From: Microbacterium sp.
Lineage (GTDB): Bacteria; Actinomycetota; Actinomycetes; Actinomycetales; Microbacteriaceae
Reading direction: 5' to 3'
Assembly: GCA_019510305.1 (NCBI GenBank)
Contig: JAEKKN010000017.1
Span: 124,001 to 188,000, forward strand
DNA: 64,000 nt
Part shown: one piece after another, positions 8,309-18,046 of the stretch
How positions within the stretch are numbered: position 1 is the stretch's first letter
How the letters are laid out: the number at the start of each line of letters is the position of its first letter
Translations under genes and position numbers: made by a program
Notes under the pieces: generated by a model
What the model was told of the DNA's origin: nothing
What the model saw: only the letters and a program-made list of their open reading frames with translations
Databases searched by the model: none

Positions 8309-9664
8309 ATGAACACCCAGAACTTCACCCTCCCGGACGTCGGCGAGGGTCTGACCGAGGCCGAGATCGTCACCTGGAAGGTCGCCCCCGGCGACTCGGT
8401 CGCGATCAACGACGTGATCTGCGAGATCGAGACGGCGAAGTCGCTCGTCGAGCTGCCGTCACCGCACGCGGGTGTCGTCGGCGAGCTCCTCGTCGCCGAG
8501 GGCGCGACGGTCGAGGTCGGCACGCCGATCATCACGTTCGTGACGGATGCTCGAGACGACGCAGGTCCCGGCCACGTCGTGGCGGCCGAGGCCCCGGCTC
8601 CCGAAGAGGGTGGCGGCTCGGTGCTCGTCGGCTACGGCACCGGCGGCGGTGCGACCTCTCGTCGCAAGCGCCCGGCCGAACGTCCCGTCCGCTCGTCGGT
8701 CGGCGTGATCGCGAAGCCCCCGATCCGCAAGCTCGCGCGCGACCTCGGGGTCGACCTGACCTCCGTGACCCCCACGGGTGCCGACGGCGAGGTCACCCGC
8801 GACGACGTGGTGAACCACGCTTCGCAGGCCAGCGTGTTCCGCAACATCCAGACCCCCGAGTGGGGCGCCGTGCGCGAGGAGACCGTGCCCGCACCGCAGG
8901 CCGCGCCCGCCGGCCTCGCCCGTGGGGTCGCGCCGGCTCCGGCATCCGCTCCCGTCGACGACTCGCGCACCGAGTCGATCCCCGTAAAGGGCGTGCGCAA
9001 GGCGACCTCGTCGGCGATGGTGCAGAGCGCCTACTCCGCGCCGCACGTGACGGTGTGGAAGGAGATCGACGCGAGCCGCACCATGGAGCTCGTCAAGCGC
9101 CTGAAGGCCTCGCCGGACTACGCCGACATCCGCGTCTCCCCGCTTCTCATCATGGCGCGCGCCGTGATCTGGGCCGCCCGCCGCACCCCGATGGTGAATG
9201 CCGCCTGGGTCGAGACCGACAACGGCGCCGAGATCGTCGTGCGGCACTACGTGAACCTCGGCATCGCCGCGGCCACGCCGCGCGGTCTGCTCGTGCCGAA
9301 CATCAAGGACGCGCAGGACCTCGGCATGAAAGACCTCGCTCGCGCTCTGAACCGTCTGACCCTCACGGCGCGCGAAGGCAAGACCAGCCCCGCCGATCAG
9401 CAGGGCGGCACCATCACGATCACGAACATCGGCGTGTTCGGGATGGATGCGGGCACCCCGATCATCAACCCCGGCGAGGCCGGCATCATCGCGATGGGCA
9501 CGATCAGTCAGAAGCCGTGGGTCGTCGACGGCGAGGTGCGCCCCCGCTGGGTGACCACGGTCGCGGGCTCGTTCGACCACCGCGTGATCGACGGCGACGG
9601 CATGAGCCGCTTCATCGCCGACGTGGCGTCGGTGCTGGAGGAGCCCGCGCTGCTCGTCGACTGA
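8309..9664 (+). CDS. dihydrolipoamide acyltransferase E2
   Basis: The 451-residue E2 core enzyme of the complex. The lipoyl domain covers residues 1-80 with the lipoylated Lys44 in [14 protein letters not shown] peripheral subunit-binding domain lies at about 135-171 ([15 protein letters not shown]...VTRDDVV). The catalytic domain follows from about 225, ending with the [10 protein letters not shown] motif that carries the active-site His and Asp. There is one lipoyl domain only. No E3 (lipoamide dehydrogenase) gene is adjacent, so E3 must be shared from elsewhere. The next gene is convergent. Confidence 0.93.
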   Translation: MNTQNFTLPDVGEGLTEAEIVTWKVAPGDSVAINDVICEIETAKSLVELPSPHAGVVGELLVAEGATVEVGTPIITFVTDARDDAGPGHVVAAEAPAPEEGGGSVLVGYGTGGGATSRRKRPAERPVRSSVGVIAKPPIRKLARDLGVDLTSVTPTGADGEVTRDDVVNHASQASVFRNIQTPEWGAVREETVPAPQAAPAGLARGVAPAPASAPVDDSRTESIPVKGVRKATSSAMVQSAYSAPHVTVWKEIDASRTMELVKRLKASPDYADIRVSPLLIMARAVIWAARRTPMVNAAWVETDNGAEIVVRHYVNLGIAAATPRGLLVPNIKDAQDLGMKDLARALNRLTLTAREGKTSPADQQGGTITITNIGVFGMDAGTPIINPGEAGIIAMGTISQKPWVVDGEVRPRWVTTVAGSFDHRVIDGDGMSRFIADVASVLEEPALLVD

Positions 9665-9797
9665 GCTCTGTCCCGCCGCTCGCCCGCCGCTCCGGCGACG
9701 GGACTCGTATCGCCCCGATCGTGCAGGTGTGCCAGACGCGACCAGACCGACAGCGGCTGCGCATCCGCGGACGGCTGCCCACCCGCGGCTGCCGCGG

Positions 9798-11018
9798 CTA
9801 CGCCCGCACCGCCAGCCGCCGCTCCGCGAGCAGCGGTACGGCACGCTCCTGCGCCGCACGCCGAGCCGTCGCGACCGCGCCGAGCGACACGACCTCCGCG
9901 CCCAGCGACGAGGCGAGTAGCTCGGGTGCGGGCAGATGCAGCTGCGAGGGCAGTACACGGCGTGCGGCGGAGAGCACCGGTTCGATGCTCTCGGCGACGG
10001 CGCCGCAGATGATCACGCGCGCAGGGTCGTACATGCTGCCGAGCACGCCGACCACACGAGAGAGGGTCTCGCCGACGCGTGAGCTGACGAGTGCGGCATC
10101 CGCGTCTCCGTCGGCAGCGAGGGCGAGCACCGCGCGGGGGTCGACTCGTCGGGCCCCCGCCAGCCGGCCGATGAATCCGTCGCGGGCGATCTCGCCGCTC
10201 GACACAGCGGCGCGCACCTCGTCCTGCAGGGCGTAGCTGAGGCCGAAGGCCGATCCGACGCCGATGATGTGGTCGAAGACGACGCCCTCGCCGACGCCGC
10301 CGTGCGCTCCGTGCAGCAGGTGACCGTCGACGACGACCCCTCCGCCGAAGCGCTCTCCTGCGAGCAGGGCGACGTAGTCGCGGCATCCGATCGCCGCGCC
10401 CTGCGAGCCCTCGGCGACGGCCGCGAGCAGCGCATCGTTCTTGACCTCGACGACCGGCGCCCAGTCGTTCAGCGCTGCCGCGAGGCCCGGATTCGTGCGC
10501 TCCCAGAATCCGTCGGGATGCGGCGGCGAGATCCCGTCGCGGTCGACGGGGGCGGCGACTCCCACGCAGATCGCGAGCACGTCGTCGCGGTCGCGGCCGG
10601 CCTCGGCGAGGGCGGCCGCGAGCTGCTCGAGGATCGCCGCGCGGCGTTCGGCGGGGGAGTGGGTGGGATCGAGCTGTGTCCGATGGCTCACGAGGGTGGA
10701 CTCGAGGGGGTCGGCGACGGTCACCGCGAGGTGCGTGTCTCCGGCATCCACGCCGATCACGACCCCGAGGTCGGGGGAGAGCACGAAGCGGCGGGCGGGG
10801 CGCCCCGAGCGGTAGGCGCCCGCGGCGCGGGCGTTCGGCAGCTCGCGCAGGATCTTGGCGCTGACCAGGGTGTCGACCGCGTCGATCGCGGTCGAGCGGG
10901 TGAGAGAGGTGCCGGCCATGACCTCGGTGGCGGTGAACTCCCCGGCGGCCCAGGCGAAGTCGAGAACGGCCCCGACGCTCGCGCGACCGGTACCAAGACC
11001 TGCGGAAACTTCTGTCAC
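9798..11018 (-). CDS. ROK family transcriptional regulator
   Basis: The 406-residue protein has an N-terminal winged helix (FTATEVMAGTSLTRSTAIDAVDTL, residues about 28-52) and a ROK sugar-kinase-like domain (GVDAGDTHLAVTVAD from about 87; GERFGGGVVVDGHLLHGAHGGVGEG). ROK regulators bind a sugar or sugar phosphate and repress adjacent transport genes. The usual zinc-site CxCGxxGC motif is not present after GGVGEG: the following sequence is VVFDHIIGVGSAFGL, so metal binding seems lost. It is divergent from the sugar ABC operon and probably its regulator. Confidence 0.88.
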   Translation of the reverse strand: MTEVSAGLGTGRASVGAVLDFAWAAGEFTATEVMAGTSLTRSTAIDAVDTLVSAKILRELPNARAAGAYRSGRPARRFVLSPDLGVVIGVDAGDTHLAVTVADPLESTLVSHRTQLDPTHSPAERRAAILEQLAAALAEAGRDRDDVLAICVGVAAPVDRDGISPPHPDGFWERTNPGLAAALNDWAPVVEVKNDALLAAVAEGSQGAAIGCRDYVALLAGERFGGGVVVDGHLLHGAHGGVGEGVVFDHIIGVGSAFGLSYALQDEVRAAVSSGEIARDGFIGRLAGARRVDPRAVLALAADGDADAALVSSRVGETLSRVVGVLGSMYDPARVIICGAVAESIEPVLSAARRVLPSQLHLPAPELLASSLGAEVVSLGAVATARRAAQERAVPLLAERRLAVRA

Positions 11019-11065
11019 GACTCTTGACCCGTCCCTCTCCCCAATGAGAGAGTACCCCCGGACGA

Positions 11066-11102
11066 AGTAAATTCGCTCACTAGATTTACTCTACGGATCT
11101 AG
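11066..11102. promoter_or_regulatory. two overlapping palindromes, candidate ROK operator
   Basis: AGTAAAT (11066-11072) and ATTTACT (11084-11090) form a perfect 7-bp inverted repeat with an 11-bp spacer. CTAGAT (11080-11085) and ATCTAG (11097-11102) form a second one. Both lie between the divergent ROK gene and the sugar-binding-protein gene, in an AT-richer patch just before the latter's ribosome binding site. Confidence 0.65.
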
Positions 11103-11119
11103 CAATCGGAAGGACGACG

Positions 11120-12418
11120 GTGTCTCCCAAACCCCTACGCGCCGCGGCCGGCGCCACAGCGCTGGCCCTGCTCGGCACGGCCCTCGCCGGATGCGCGGCC
11201 GGCGACGGCCGCGAGACCATCCGCTTCACATTCAGCAAACGCGAGGCGATCGAGTTCATGACCGAGCTCGTCGCCGACTACAACGCATCGCAGGACGATG
11301 TGCGCGTCGAGATCGACACCTCCGGCGTCGACGTGGTCTCGGCCAGCTTCGTCCGGGGCAACCCGCCCGACATCATGCTCGCCAACTACAACATGGAGGT
11401 CGCCCGCTTCGTGCAGCGCTGCGCGCTGACCGACCTCTCCGACACGGATGCCGCGGCATCCGTCCGCGACGACCTGCAGCCCCTGATGGACCAGTACGGC
11501 TCGTGCGAGGGGCGCACCAGTGCGCTGCCCTACTCGGTGATGGCCGCATCCGTCATCTACAACAAGGAGATCTTCGAGGCTCAGGGACTCGAGGTGCCCA
11601 CCACCTGGGATGAGCTCATCGCCGTGTGCGATCAACTGAAAGCCGCAGGGATCACGCCGTTCTACGCCACCTTCAAGGACGACTGGACCATCGGCCAGGG
11701 CTGGTACGACTACTCGATCGGCGGCTCGACCGACGTGATCGACTTCTTCGACCAGCTGAACGCGGAGGGCGCAGACGTCGGGCCCGAGTCGTCGGCGTCG
11801 TTCCAGAACGATTTCGCCGAGCCGATCGATCGGATGCTGGAGCTCACCGGCGGTTACGTCAATGACGACGCGGCGAGCCGCGGCTACGGCGACGGCAACC
11901 TCGCATTCTCGAAGGGCGAGGCGGCCATGTACTTGCAGGGCCCGTGGGCCTTCAGCGAGATCGACAAGACCGCGCCCGACCTGCAGCTCGGCACATTCCC
12001 GCTGCCCATGACCGACGACGCGTCCGACCTGGCCGTGCGGGTCAACATGGATCTCGCAGCGATGATCCCCGAGGGCTCGCGCCACCAGGAAGCGGCCCGC
12101 GACTTCCTCGAGTACCTGTATCAACCCGAGCACATCGAGGCCTACAACGAGTCCCAGCTCGGGTTCACGCCGACCAAGAACGCTCCTGCACCGAGCGATC
12201 CGCGGATCGCCGGAATGATCGACTACTACGACGACGGGAAGATCTACCAGGGCCCGTCGGTGCTCGTGCCGAAGACCATCCCGGTCTTCAACTACGCCCA
12301 GGCGATGGTGCTCGGAGCCGACCCACGCAAGACACTCAGCACGATGGATGCCGACTGGGCGCGCGTCGCGTTCCGCGCACCCGTCGTGAAGACCGAGACA
12401 GAGGAGTCCGGCGAATGA
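11120..12418 (+). CDS. sugar ABC transporter substrate-binding lipoprotein
   Basis: This 432-residue extracellular solute-binding protein (family 1) has a lipoprotein signal with lipobox ALAGC near residue 25, followed by a linker and a carbohydrate-binding fold. Features are PPDIMLANYNMEVARF, EVPTTWDELIAVCDQLKAAGITPF and KGEAAMYLQGPWAFSEI, all typical of maltose/alpha-glucoside binding proteins. The GTG start has AAGGAC upstream. It captures the sugar outside the membrane and delivers it to the two permeases that follow. The stop overlaps the next start (ATGA). No dedicated ATPase gene is present; a shared MsiK-type ATPase is likely. Confidence 0.9.
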   Translation: MSPKPLRAAAGATALALLGTALAGCAAGDGRETIRFTFSKREAIEFMTELVADYNASQDDVRVEIDTSGVDVVSASFVRGNPPDIMLANYNMEVARFVQRCALTDLSDTDAAASVRDDLQPLMDQYGSCEGRTSALPYSVMAASVIYNKEIFEAQGLEVPTTWDELIAVCDQLKAAGITPFYATFKDDWTIGQGWYDYSIGGSTDVIDFFDQLNAEGADVGPESSASFQNDFAEPIDRMLELTGGYVNDDAASRGYGDGNLAFSKGEAAMYLQGPWAFSEIDKTAPDLQLGTFPLPMTDDASDLAVRVNMDLAAMIPEGSRHQEAARDFLEYLYQPEHIEAYNESQLGFTPTKNAPAPSDPRIAGMIDYYDDGKIYQGPSVLVPKTIPVFNYAQAMVLGADPRKTLSTMDADWARVAFRAPVVKTETEESGE

Positions 12419-13326
12419 GCACCACGACCACGATCGTCACACGAGGCGATCGCACCGCACGCCGCAGCTCACGCCGGGTCGAGCCGATCTACTACCTCTT
12501 CCTGCTGCCCACGCTGCTGCTGTTCACCCTGGCGATCACCCTGCCCGGCGTGATCGGCATCTTCTTCAGCTTCACCGACTCCATCGGCATCGGCGACTGG
12601 AGCTTCAACGGGCTGACCAACTACATCGCCATCTTCAGCGATCCGGCTGTTCTGCAGAGCTACCTGTTCACGTTCGGATTCTCGATCGCCACCGTGATCG
12701 TGGTGAACGTGGTCGCGTTCCTGCTCGCGGTCGGTCTCACCTCGCGCATCCGCTTCAAGACCGGACTGCGCACGATCTTCGTCATCCCGATGGTGATCTC
12801 GGGCATCATCATCGCCTACGTCTTCAACTTCCTGTTCTCGAACTCGCTCCCCGCGGCGGGCGCGGCCACCGGCATCCCGTGGCTGGAGACCAGCCTGCTG
12901 GCGAATCCCGACCTCGCGTGGATCGCGATCGTGATCGTCACCGCCTGGCAGGCGGTACCCGGCACGCTGCTCATCTACATCGCCGGGCTGCTGTCTGTGC
13001 CCGGCGAGGTGTACGAGGCGGCCTCGATCGACGGAGCGAACAAGAGCCAGCAGCTGCTGCGCATCACCGTCCCGCTCGTCGCCGGCTACGTCGTGATCAA
13101 CATCATCCTCGGCTTCAAGGGCTTCTTGAACGCCTACGACATCATCATCGGCCTCACCAACGGCGGCCCCGGCACCTCCACCCGCAGCGTCGCGATGACG
13201 ATCATCGCGGGCTTCAACGGCGGCGACTACGCCTATCAGATGGCCAACGCGACCATCTTCTTCATCGTCGCCATCCTCATCTCGCTGCTCCAACTCTCGA
13301 TGACTCGCGGAAGGAACGCACTCTGA
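12415..13326 (+). CDS. sugar ABC transporter permease 1 (MalF type)
   Basis: This 303-residue membrane protein of the binding-protein-dependent family has six membrane helices. The ATPase-coupling loop EVYEAASIDGANKSQQLLRITVPL fits the EAA motif. The N-terminus is cytoplasmic and basic (RRSSRRVEP). It overlaps its upstream neighbour by 4 bp and shares one base with the next permease start, so the three genes are translationally coupled. Confidence 0.92.
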   Translation: MSTTTTIVTRGDRTARRSSRRVEPIYYLFLLPTLLLFTLAITLPGVIGIFFSFTDSIGIGDWSFNGLTNYIAIFSDPAVLQSYLFTFGFSIATVIVVNVVAFLLAVGLTSRIRFKTGLRTIFVIPMVISGIIIAYVFNFLFSNSLPAAGAATGIPWLETSLLANPDLAWIAIVIVTAWQAVPGTLLIYIAGLLSVPGEVYEAASIDGANKSQQLLRITVPLVAGYVVINIILGFKGFLNAYDIIIGLTNGGPGTSTRSVAMTIIAGFNGGDYAYQMANATIFFIVAILISLLQLSMTRGRNAL

Positions 13327-14204
13327 TGTCGACGCAGACACTCACCACCGTCACCGCCTCCGGCCGCAAGCCCCGCGTCAGGATGGAGCGTGTCAACTGG
13401 TCGGGCACGATCATCCTGATCCTGTGCGCCGTCACCGTGCTGCTGCCGCTGTACGTCACGATCTCGATGGCGTTCAAGACCAACGGTCAGGCGGTCGACG
13501 GCAACGCCTTCTCGCTTCCGGCGCCGTTCAGCATCGACGGCTTCATCGCGGCGTGGAACCTCACGAAGTTCCCGGTCGGAGCAGGCATCTCGCTGCTCGT
13601 GACGGCCGGCACCGTGATCGCCACGATCGTGCTGGCGGCCTTCGCCTCCTATGCGATCGTCCGCAACTGGGACCGCCGGCTGTTCCGCTACTCGTTCTTC
13701 TACCTGCTCGCGGCCATGTTCATCCCGTTCCCCGTCGTCGCGCTGCCGCAGATCCAGCTCACCGGACGGGTCGGTCTCGACAACCCGGCAGGCGTCATCA
13801 TCCTCGCCACGATGTTCCAGCTGAGCTTCAGCGTGCTGCTGTTCACCGCGTTCCTGCGGTCGATCCCGCTGGAGCTCGAGGAGAGCGCGCGCATCGACGG
13901 TGCGACGACCTGGCAGACGTTCTGGAAGCTGATCTTCCCGCTGCTCGCGCCGATGAGCGCCACGGTGGGGATCTTCGCCTTCCTCTACGCCTGGAACGAC
14001 TTCATGATGCCGTCGCTGATCATCTCCGACCCGGCGCTGCAGACCCTGCCGGTGCGGCAGAACCTGTTCCAGACCCAGTTCAGCAACAACTACAACGTCT
14101 CGTTCGCCTCGTACCTCATGGCGATGGCGCCCGCTATCGTGGCCTACCTGTTCACGCAGCGCTGGGTCATGGAGGGCGTCACGCAGGGCGCCGTCAAGGG
14201 CTGA
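13326..14204 (+). CDS. sugar ABC transporter permease 2 (MalG type)
   Basis: This 292-residue second permease has six helices and the EAA loop ELEESARIDGATTWQTFWKLIFPLL. The C-terminal FTQRWVMEGVTQGAVKG is the standard ending of the MalG/CUT1 permeases. It forms the heterodimeric channel with permease 1. Its start is in TGATG after the previous stop. Confidence 0.93.
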   Translation: MSTQTLTTVTASGRKPRVRMERVNWSGTIILILCAVTVLLPLYVTISMAFKTNGQAVDGNAFSLPAPFSIDGFIAAWNLTKFPVGAGISLLVTAGTVIATIVLAAFASYAIVRNWDRRLFRYSFFYLLAAMFIPFPVVALPQIQLTGRVGLDNPAGVIILATMFQLSFSVLLFTAFLRSIPLELEESARIDGATTWQTFWKLIFPLLAPMSATVGIFAFLYAWNDFMMPSLIISDPALQTLPVRQNLFQTQFSNNYNVSFASYLMAMAPAIVAYLFTQRWVMEGVTQGAVKG

Positions 14205-14210
14205 GCCCGC

Positions 14211-14240
14211 GTCTCGCATCGCTTCGCTCGCTCAACGACC
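14211..14240. repeat. REP-like repeat, family A
   Basis: The CGCTTCGCTCGCTCAACGACC core lies between the permease and glucosidase genes. The same core occurs at 15997-16136, 21821-21972 and 32138-32203. Confidence 0.6.
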
Positions 14241-14291
14241 GGGCGTTCCGGTCGAAGAACCACCTACAAGAAACAAGGAGCACCACCTCTC

Positions 14292-15965
14292 ATGACCGAC
14301 GCTCTCGTCGAGACCCGCAAGGTCGACGCCGCCGCATGGTGGCGTCAGGCCGCCGTCTACCAGATCTACCCGCGGAGCTTCGCCGATGCGAACGGAGACG
14401 GACTGGGCGACATCCCCGGCATCGTCTCCCGTGTCGACTACCTGGCCGACCTCGGAGTCGACGCCGTCTGGCTCAGCCCGTTCTACCCCTCGGCGCTGGC
14501 CGACGGCGGATACGACGTCGCCGACTACCGCGACGTCGACCCGCGGCTCGGAACGCTCGACGACTTCGACGACATGGTCGCCGCTCTCCACGAGCGCGGC
14601 ATCCGCGTCGTGGTCGACATCGTCCCCAACCACACCTCCGACCTGCACGAGTGGTTCCAGGAGGCGCTCGCCGCAGGGCGCGGCTCGGCCGCGCGGGAGC
14701 GCTACATCTTCCGCGAGGGCACGGGCCCCGACGGCTCCGAACCGCCGACCGACTGGGTCTCGGTGTTCGGCGGCCCGGCGTGGGAGCGCGTCGAGGACGG
14801 CCAGTGGTACTTCCACAACTTCGCCACCGAGCAGCCCGACTTGAACTGGGACAACCCCGAGGTGCGGGCCGACTTCCTGAAGACCCTGCGCTTCTGGTCG
14901 GACCGCGGCGTCGACGGCTTCCGCATCGACGTGGCGCACATGCTCACGAAGGATCTCACCGAGCCCCTGCCCAGTCGGGCCGAGCTCGATGCGCTCCCGC
15001 AGGACGGCAAGCATCCGCTGATCGACCGCGACGATGTGCACGAGATCTACGCGGAGTGGCGTCGGGTCTTCGACGAGTACGATCCGCCCCGCACGGCGGT
15101 CGCCGAGGCGTGGGTGTCGACGCCTGAGCGTCGCGCGCGGTACGCATCGGCGGAGGGGCTCGGCCAGGCGTTCAACTTCGACCTGCTGGTCGCGGACTTC
15201 GATGCGGGGCAGTTCCGCTCGGTGATCGCCGAGAACCTCGCGCAGTCGCAGATGAGCGGCTCGTCGACGACCTGGGTGCTCTCGAACCACGACGTCACCC
15301 GGCATGCGACCCGCTACGGGTTGCCGGCTCTCGAAGGACGAGCGGTCAAGCAGGGCACCGAGTGGGTCGCCGCAGGCGGACCGGCCGACGGCATCGATCT
15401 CGAACAGGGTCTGCGCCGTGCGCACGCCGCCACGCTGCTGCTGCTCGGCCTGCCCGGCAGCGCGTATCTCTATCAGGGTGAGGAGCTCGGCCTGCAGGAG
15501 GTCGCCGAGATCGCGCCCGAACAGCGCCAGGACCCTGCGTTCTTCCGCGGCGGCGAGTTCGACGGGCTCGGGCGGGACGGATGCCGCGTGCCGCTGCCGT
15601 GGACGGCATCCGGATCGTCCTTCGGATTCGGGGGCGGCGCCCACCTGCCGCAGCCGGCCTGGTTCGCGGACTACGCGGTCGACGTCGAGGCCGCGGACCC
15701 CGCATCGACGCTGTCGCTGTATCGCGAGGCTCTGCGGCTGCGCCGCCGGTTGCAGGCGGACGAGACCCTGGAGTGGATCGAGACGGGCCGTGCCGACGTG
15801 CTGCGGTTCGCGCGACCGAACGGATGGCAGGTCGTGACGAACTTCGGCTCCGAGCCCTTCGACCTGGGAGCGGATGCCGCGGACGTCGTGCTCGGACCGG
15901 TGATCGAGGGTGCGCTGCCGGGGGACTCGACGGTGTGGATCGCGCCGGCGGGCCTGATCGGCTGA
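14292..15965 (+). CDS. GH13 alpha-glucosidase (oligo-1,6-glucosidase/alpha-glucosidase type)
   Basis: This 557-residue cytoplasmic glycoside hydrolase splits imported alpha-glucosides. Conserved region I is DIVPNHTSD. The nucleophile is Asp213 in GFRIDVAHM, the acid/base Glu272 in VAEAWV, and the transition-state stabiliser Asp334 in LSNHDVTRH. The start YQIYPRSFADANGDGLGDIPGI contains the calcium-site-like DANGDG seen in this subfamily. It is the last gene of the sugar operon after a REP element, and supports uptake of maltose-like or isomaltose-like sugars by the ABC system. Confidence 0.93.
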   Translation: MTDALVETRKVDAAAWWRQAAVYQIYPRSFADANGDGLGDIPGIVSRVDYLADLGVDAVWLSPFYPSALADGGYDVADYRDVDPRLGTLDDFDDMVAALHERGIRVVVDIVPNHTSDLHEWFQEALAAGRGSAARERYIFREGTGPDGSEPPTDWVSVFGGPAWERVEDGQWYFHNFATEQPDLNWDNPEVRADFLKTLRFWSDRGVDGFRIDVAHMLTKDLTEPLPSRAELDALPQDGKHPLIDRDDVHEIYAEWRRVFDEYDPPRTAVAEAWVSTPERRARYASAEGLGQAFNFDLLVADFDAGQFRSVIAENLAQSQMSGSSTTWVLSNHDVTRHATRYGLPALEGRAVKQGTEWVAAGGPADGIDLEQGLRRAHAATLLLLGLPGSAYLYQGEELGLQEVAEIAPEQRQDPAFFRGGEFDGLGRDGCRVPLPWTASGSSFGFGGGAHLPQPAWFADYAVDVEAADPASTLSLYREALRLRRRLQADETLEWIETGRADVLRFARPNGWQVVTNFGSEPFDLGADAADVVLGPVIEGALPGDSTVWIAPAGLIG

Positions 15966-15996
15966 CGCCAGGACTCTCGCAGCGCCTCGTGTGTGC

Positions 15997-16136
15997 CGGT
16001 CGTTGAGCGACGAGCGCCGTACTGAGCGAGCGAAGCGAGTCGAAGTGACGAAACGCCTGTGTCCTACCCGTAGGGCGGATGCTGCGTTTCGTCTCGCTTC
16101 GCTCGCTCAACGACCATCGCTCGCTCAACGACCGGA
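15997..16136. repeat. paired inverted REP-like repeats, family A
   Basis: GGTCGTTGAGCGA and GACGAAACGC on one side are matched by GCGTTTCGTC and TCGCTCAACGACC on the other, giving a long imperfect inverted repeat of about 140 bp. It fills the gap between the glucosidase gene and the zinc promoter, and could insulate the two units by ending transcription. Confidence 0.7.
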
Positions 16137-16157
16137 TACGGGGTTGTTTTCGCCGAG

Positions 16158-16187
16158 TTGATAATGGTTCTCATTAGCGTTTAGAGT
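16158..16187 (+). promoter_or_regulatory. znu promoter with Zur box
   Basis: TAATG (16162-16166) and CATTA (16172-16176) are perfect 5-bp arms around GTTCT, within GATAATGGTTCTCATTAGC. This resembles the actinobacterial Zur box (TGATAATGNNNNTCATTA-like). TTGATA (16158-16163) and TAGAGT (16182-16187) can serve as -35 and -10 with an 18-bp spacer, so a bound repressor would block polymerase. The regulator gene is at 19086. Confidence 0.8.
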
Positions 16188-16193
16188 GGAGGC

Positions 16194-17222
16194 ATGCACA
16201 AGCCACTCGCCTCCGTCACGCTCGCCTCCGTCGCCGTTCTCGCCCTCGCGGGCTGCTCGGCATCGACCGGTTCGGCGGCGACCGACGGCGAGGGGGGCAT
16301 CAGCGTGGTCGCCTCGACCAACGTCTACGGCGACATCGCCAGCCGCATCGGCGGCGACCACGTCGACGTGACGTCGATCATCTCCTCGCTGTCTCAGGAT
16401 CCGCACGAGTACGAGGCGTCGGCATCCGATCAGCTCACCGTGAAGAAGGCGAAGCTGATCGTCGAGAACGGCGGCGGCTACGACTCGTACATGGAATCGC
16501 TGCGCGACGCCTCAGGCGCGGATGCCGAGGTCGTCACGGCCGTCGAGTACTCGCACGACTACCCGGGCGCCGAGGTGCACGACCACGCCGAGGGCGAGGA
16601 CGGCCACGAGCACGAGAGCGAGCCCACCGAGAGCGCCGACACGCATGAGGGCGAAGCGGACGGCGATGACACGCATGAGGGGCATGACCACATCGAGGGC
16701 TTCAACGAGCACGTCTGGTACGACCCGCACACCATGGAGCACGTCGCAGAGGCCATCGCCGAGCAGCTCATCGACCTGGACTCCGCGAACAAGGTCGACT
16801 ACGAGAAGAACCTCGCCGACTTCCAGAGCGATCTGGCCGGTCTCGAGGAATCGCTCGCCACGATCAAGAGCAGCCACGAGGGTGACAAGATCTTCGTCAC
16901 CGAGCCCGTGCCGCTGTACCTCGCGCAGAGCGCCGGTCTCGAGAACGTCACGCCCGAGGCGTTCAGCGAAGCGGTCGAGGAAGGCCAGGACGTGCCGCCG
17001 GCCACCCTGCTGGACGCCCTGGATCTGCTCAAGGCCGGTGACGTCAAGGTGCTGTTCGCCAACGCGCAGACCGGCGGGGCCGAGACCACCCAGGTGATCG
17101 ACGCGGCGAAGGCCGCGGGCACCCCCGTGCAGGAGGTCACCGAGGTGGTGCCCGAGGGCAAGACCTACATCACGTGGATGCAGGACAACATCACCACTCT
17201 CGCGGGTAATCTCGACAAGTGA
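16194..17222 (+). CDS. znuA: zinc ABC transporter substrate-binding lipoprotein
   Basis: This 342-residue cluster A-I metal-binding protein has a signal peptide with lipobox LALAGC, then VVASTNVYGDIASRIGGDHV. An acidic, histidine-rich insert (about residues 125-180: HDHAEGEDGHEHE, DTHEGHDHIEG) is the hallmark of zinc rather than manganese binders. HVWYDPHTM supplies a metal-ligand histidine, and the C-terminal half ends in the usual YITWMQDNITTLAGNL helix. It captures Zn2+ outside the membrane for ZnuBC. A Zur box precedes it. Confidence 0.92.
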   Translation: MHKPLASVTLASVAVLALAGCSASTGSAATDGEGGISVVASTNVYGDIASRIGGDHVDVTSIISSLSQDPHEYEASASDQLTVKKAKLIVENGGGYDSYMESLRDASGADAEVVTAVEYSHDYPGAEVHDHAEGEDGHEHESEPTESADTHEGEADGDDTHEGHDHIEGFNEHVWYDPHTMEHVAEAIAEQLIDLDSANKVDYEKNLADFQSDLAGLEESLATIKSSHEGDKIFVTEPVPLYLAQSAGLENVTPEAFSEAVEEGQDVPPATLLDALDLLKAGDVKVLFANAQTGGAETTQVIDAAKAAGTPVQEVTEVVPEGKTYITWMQDNITTLAGNLDK

Positions 17223-18046
17223 CCTCTCCTTCCGACGCGGCGCCGCTGCAGATCCGCGGCGCCGCGATACGGCGGGGCGACCGCGAGCTCTGGCAGGGCC
17301 TGGACCTCGACGTCGCGCCCGGCGAGCTCGTCGCCGTGCTCGGCCCGAGCGGATCCGGCAAGACGACCCTGCTGCGCGCGATACTCGGGCTCCAGCAGCT
17401 CTCGGCAGGGAGCATCACGGCCCTCGGCCATCCGGTCCGCGGGCGCGGCAACCGGCGCATCGGCTACCTGCCCCAGGCGCGGCCGCTGCCCGCCGAGACC
17501 TCGATGCGCGGCCGAGACCTCGTGTCGCTCGGCATCGACGGGCACCGCTTCGGACTGCCCATCCCCCGGCGCGGCGATCGGGCGCGCACCGATGAGCTGA
17601 TCGATGCGGTGGGCGCCCGTGCATTCGCCGACAAGCCCGTCGGCATCCTGTCCGGGGGAGAACAGCAGCGCCTCCGCGTGGGCCAGGCGCTGGCCGGGAG
17701 CCCGCGCCTGCTCTTGTGCGACGAGCCGCTGACGAGTCTCGACCTCGCCAACCAGCAGGCCGTGGTGGGCCTCATCGATGCACATCGCCGCACCGGTGCC
17801 GGAGTGCTGCTGGTCACCCACGACGTCAACCCCGTGCTCGAGATCGTCGACCGCATCCTGTACATCGCCAACGGGCAGTTCACCCTCGGCACCCCGCAGG
17901 AGGTGCTGACGACAGAGGTGCTCTCAGAGTTGTACGGAGCGCCGGTGTACGTGCTCGAGGCGGGCGGGCGGCTCGTCGTCGTCGGTGCTCCGGATGCTGA
18001 GCAGACCGCGCACCACCACGATGACCATGAAGGGGACGAGGCGTGA
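17219..18046 (+). CDS. znuC: zinc ABC transporter ATP-binding protein
   Basis: This 275-residue ABC ATPase has Walker A GPSGSGKTT, Q-loop YLPQ, signature LSGGEQQRLRVGQAL, Walker B LLLCDEPL and switch THD. It ends with a histidine-rich tail (HHHDDHEGDE), often seen in zinc-import ATPases. Its GTG start overlaps the znuA stop. Confidence 0.92.
   Translation: MTSPSDAAPLQIRGAAIRRGDRELWQGLDLDVAPGELVAVLGPSGSGKTTLLRAILGLQQLSAGSITALGHPVRGRGNRRIGYLPQARPLPAETSMRGRDLVSLGIDGHRFGLPIPRRGDRARTDELIDAVGARAFADKPVGILSGGEQQRLRVGQALAGSPRLLLCDEPLTSLDLANQQAVVGLIDAHRRTGAGVLLVTHDVNPVLEIVDRILYIANGQFTLGTPQEVLTTEVLSELYGAPVYVLEAGGRLVVVGAPDAEQTAHHHDDHEGDEA

Noticed and set aside
9665..9797. Terminator between E2 and the ROK gene
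   Set aside because: Only short, imperfect GC-rich complementarity is present, so I could not support a hairpin.
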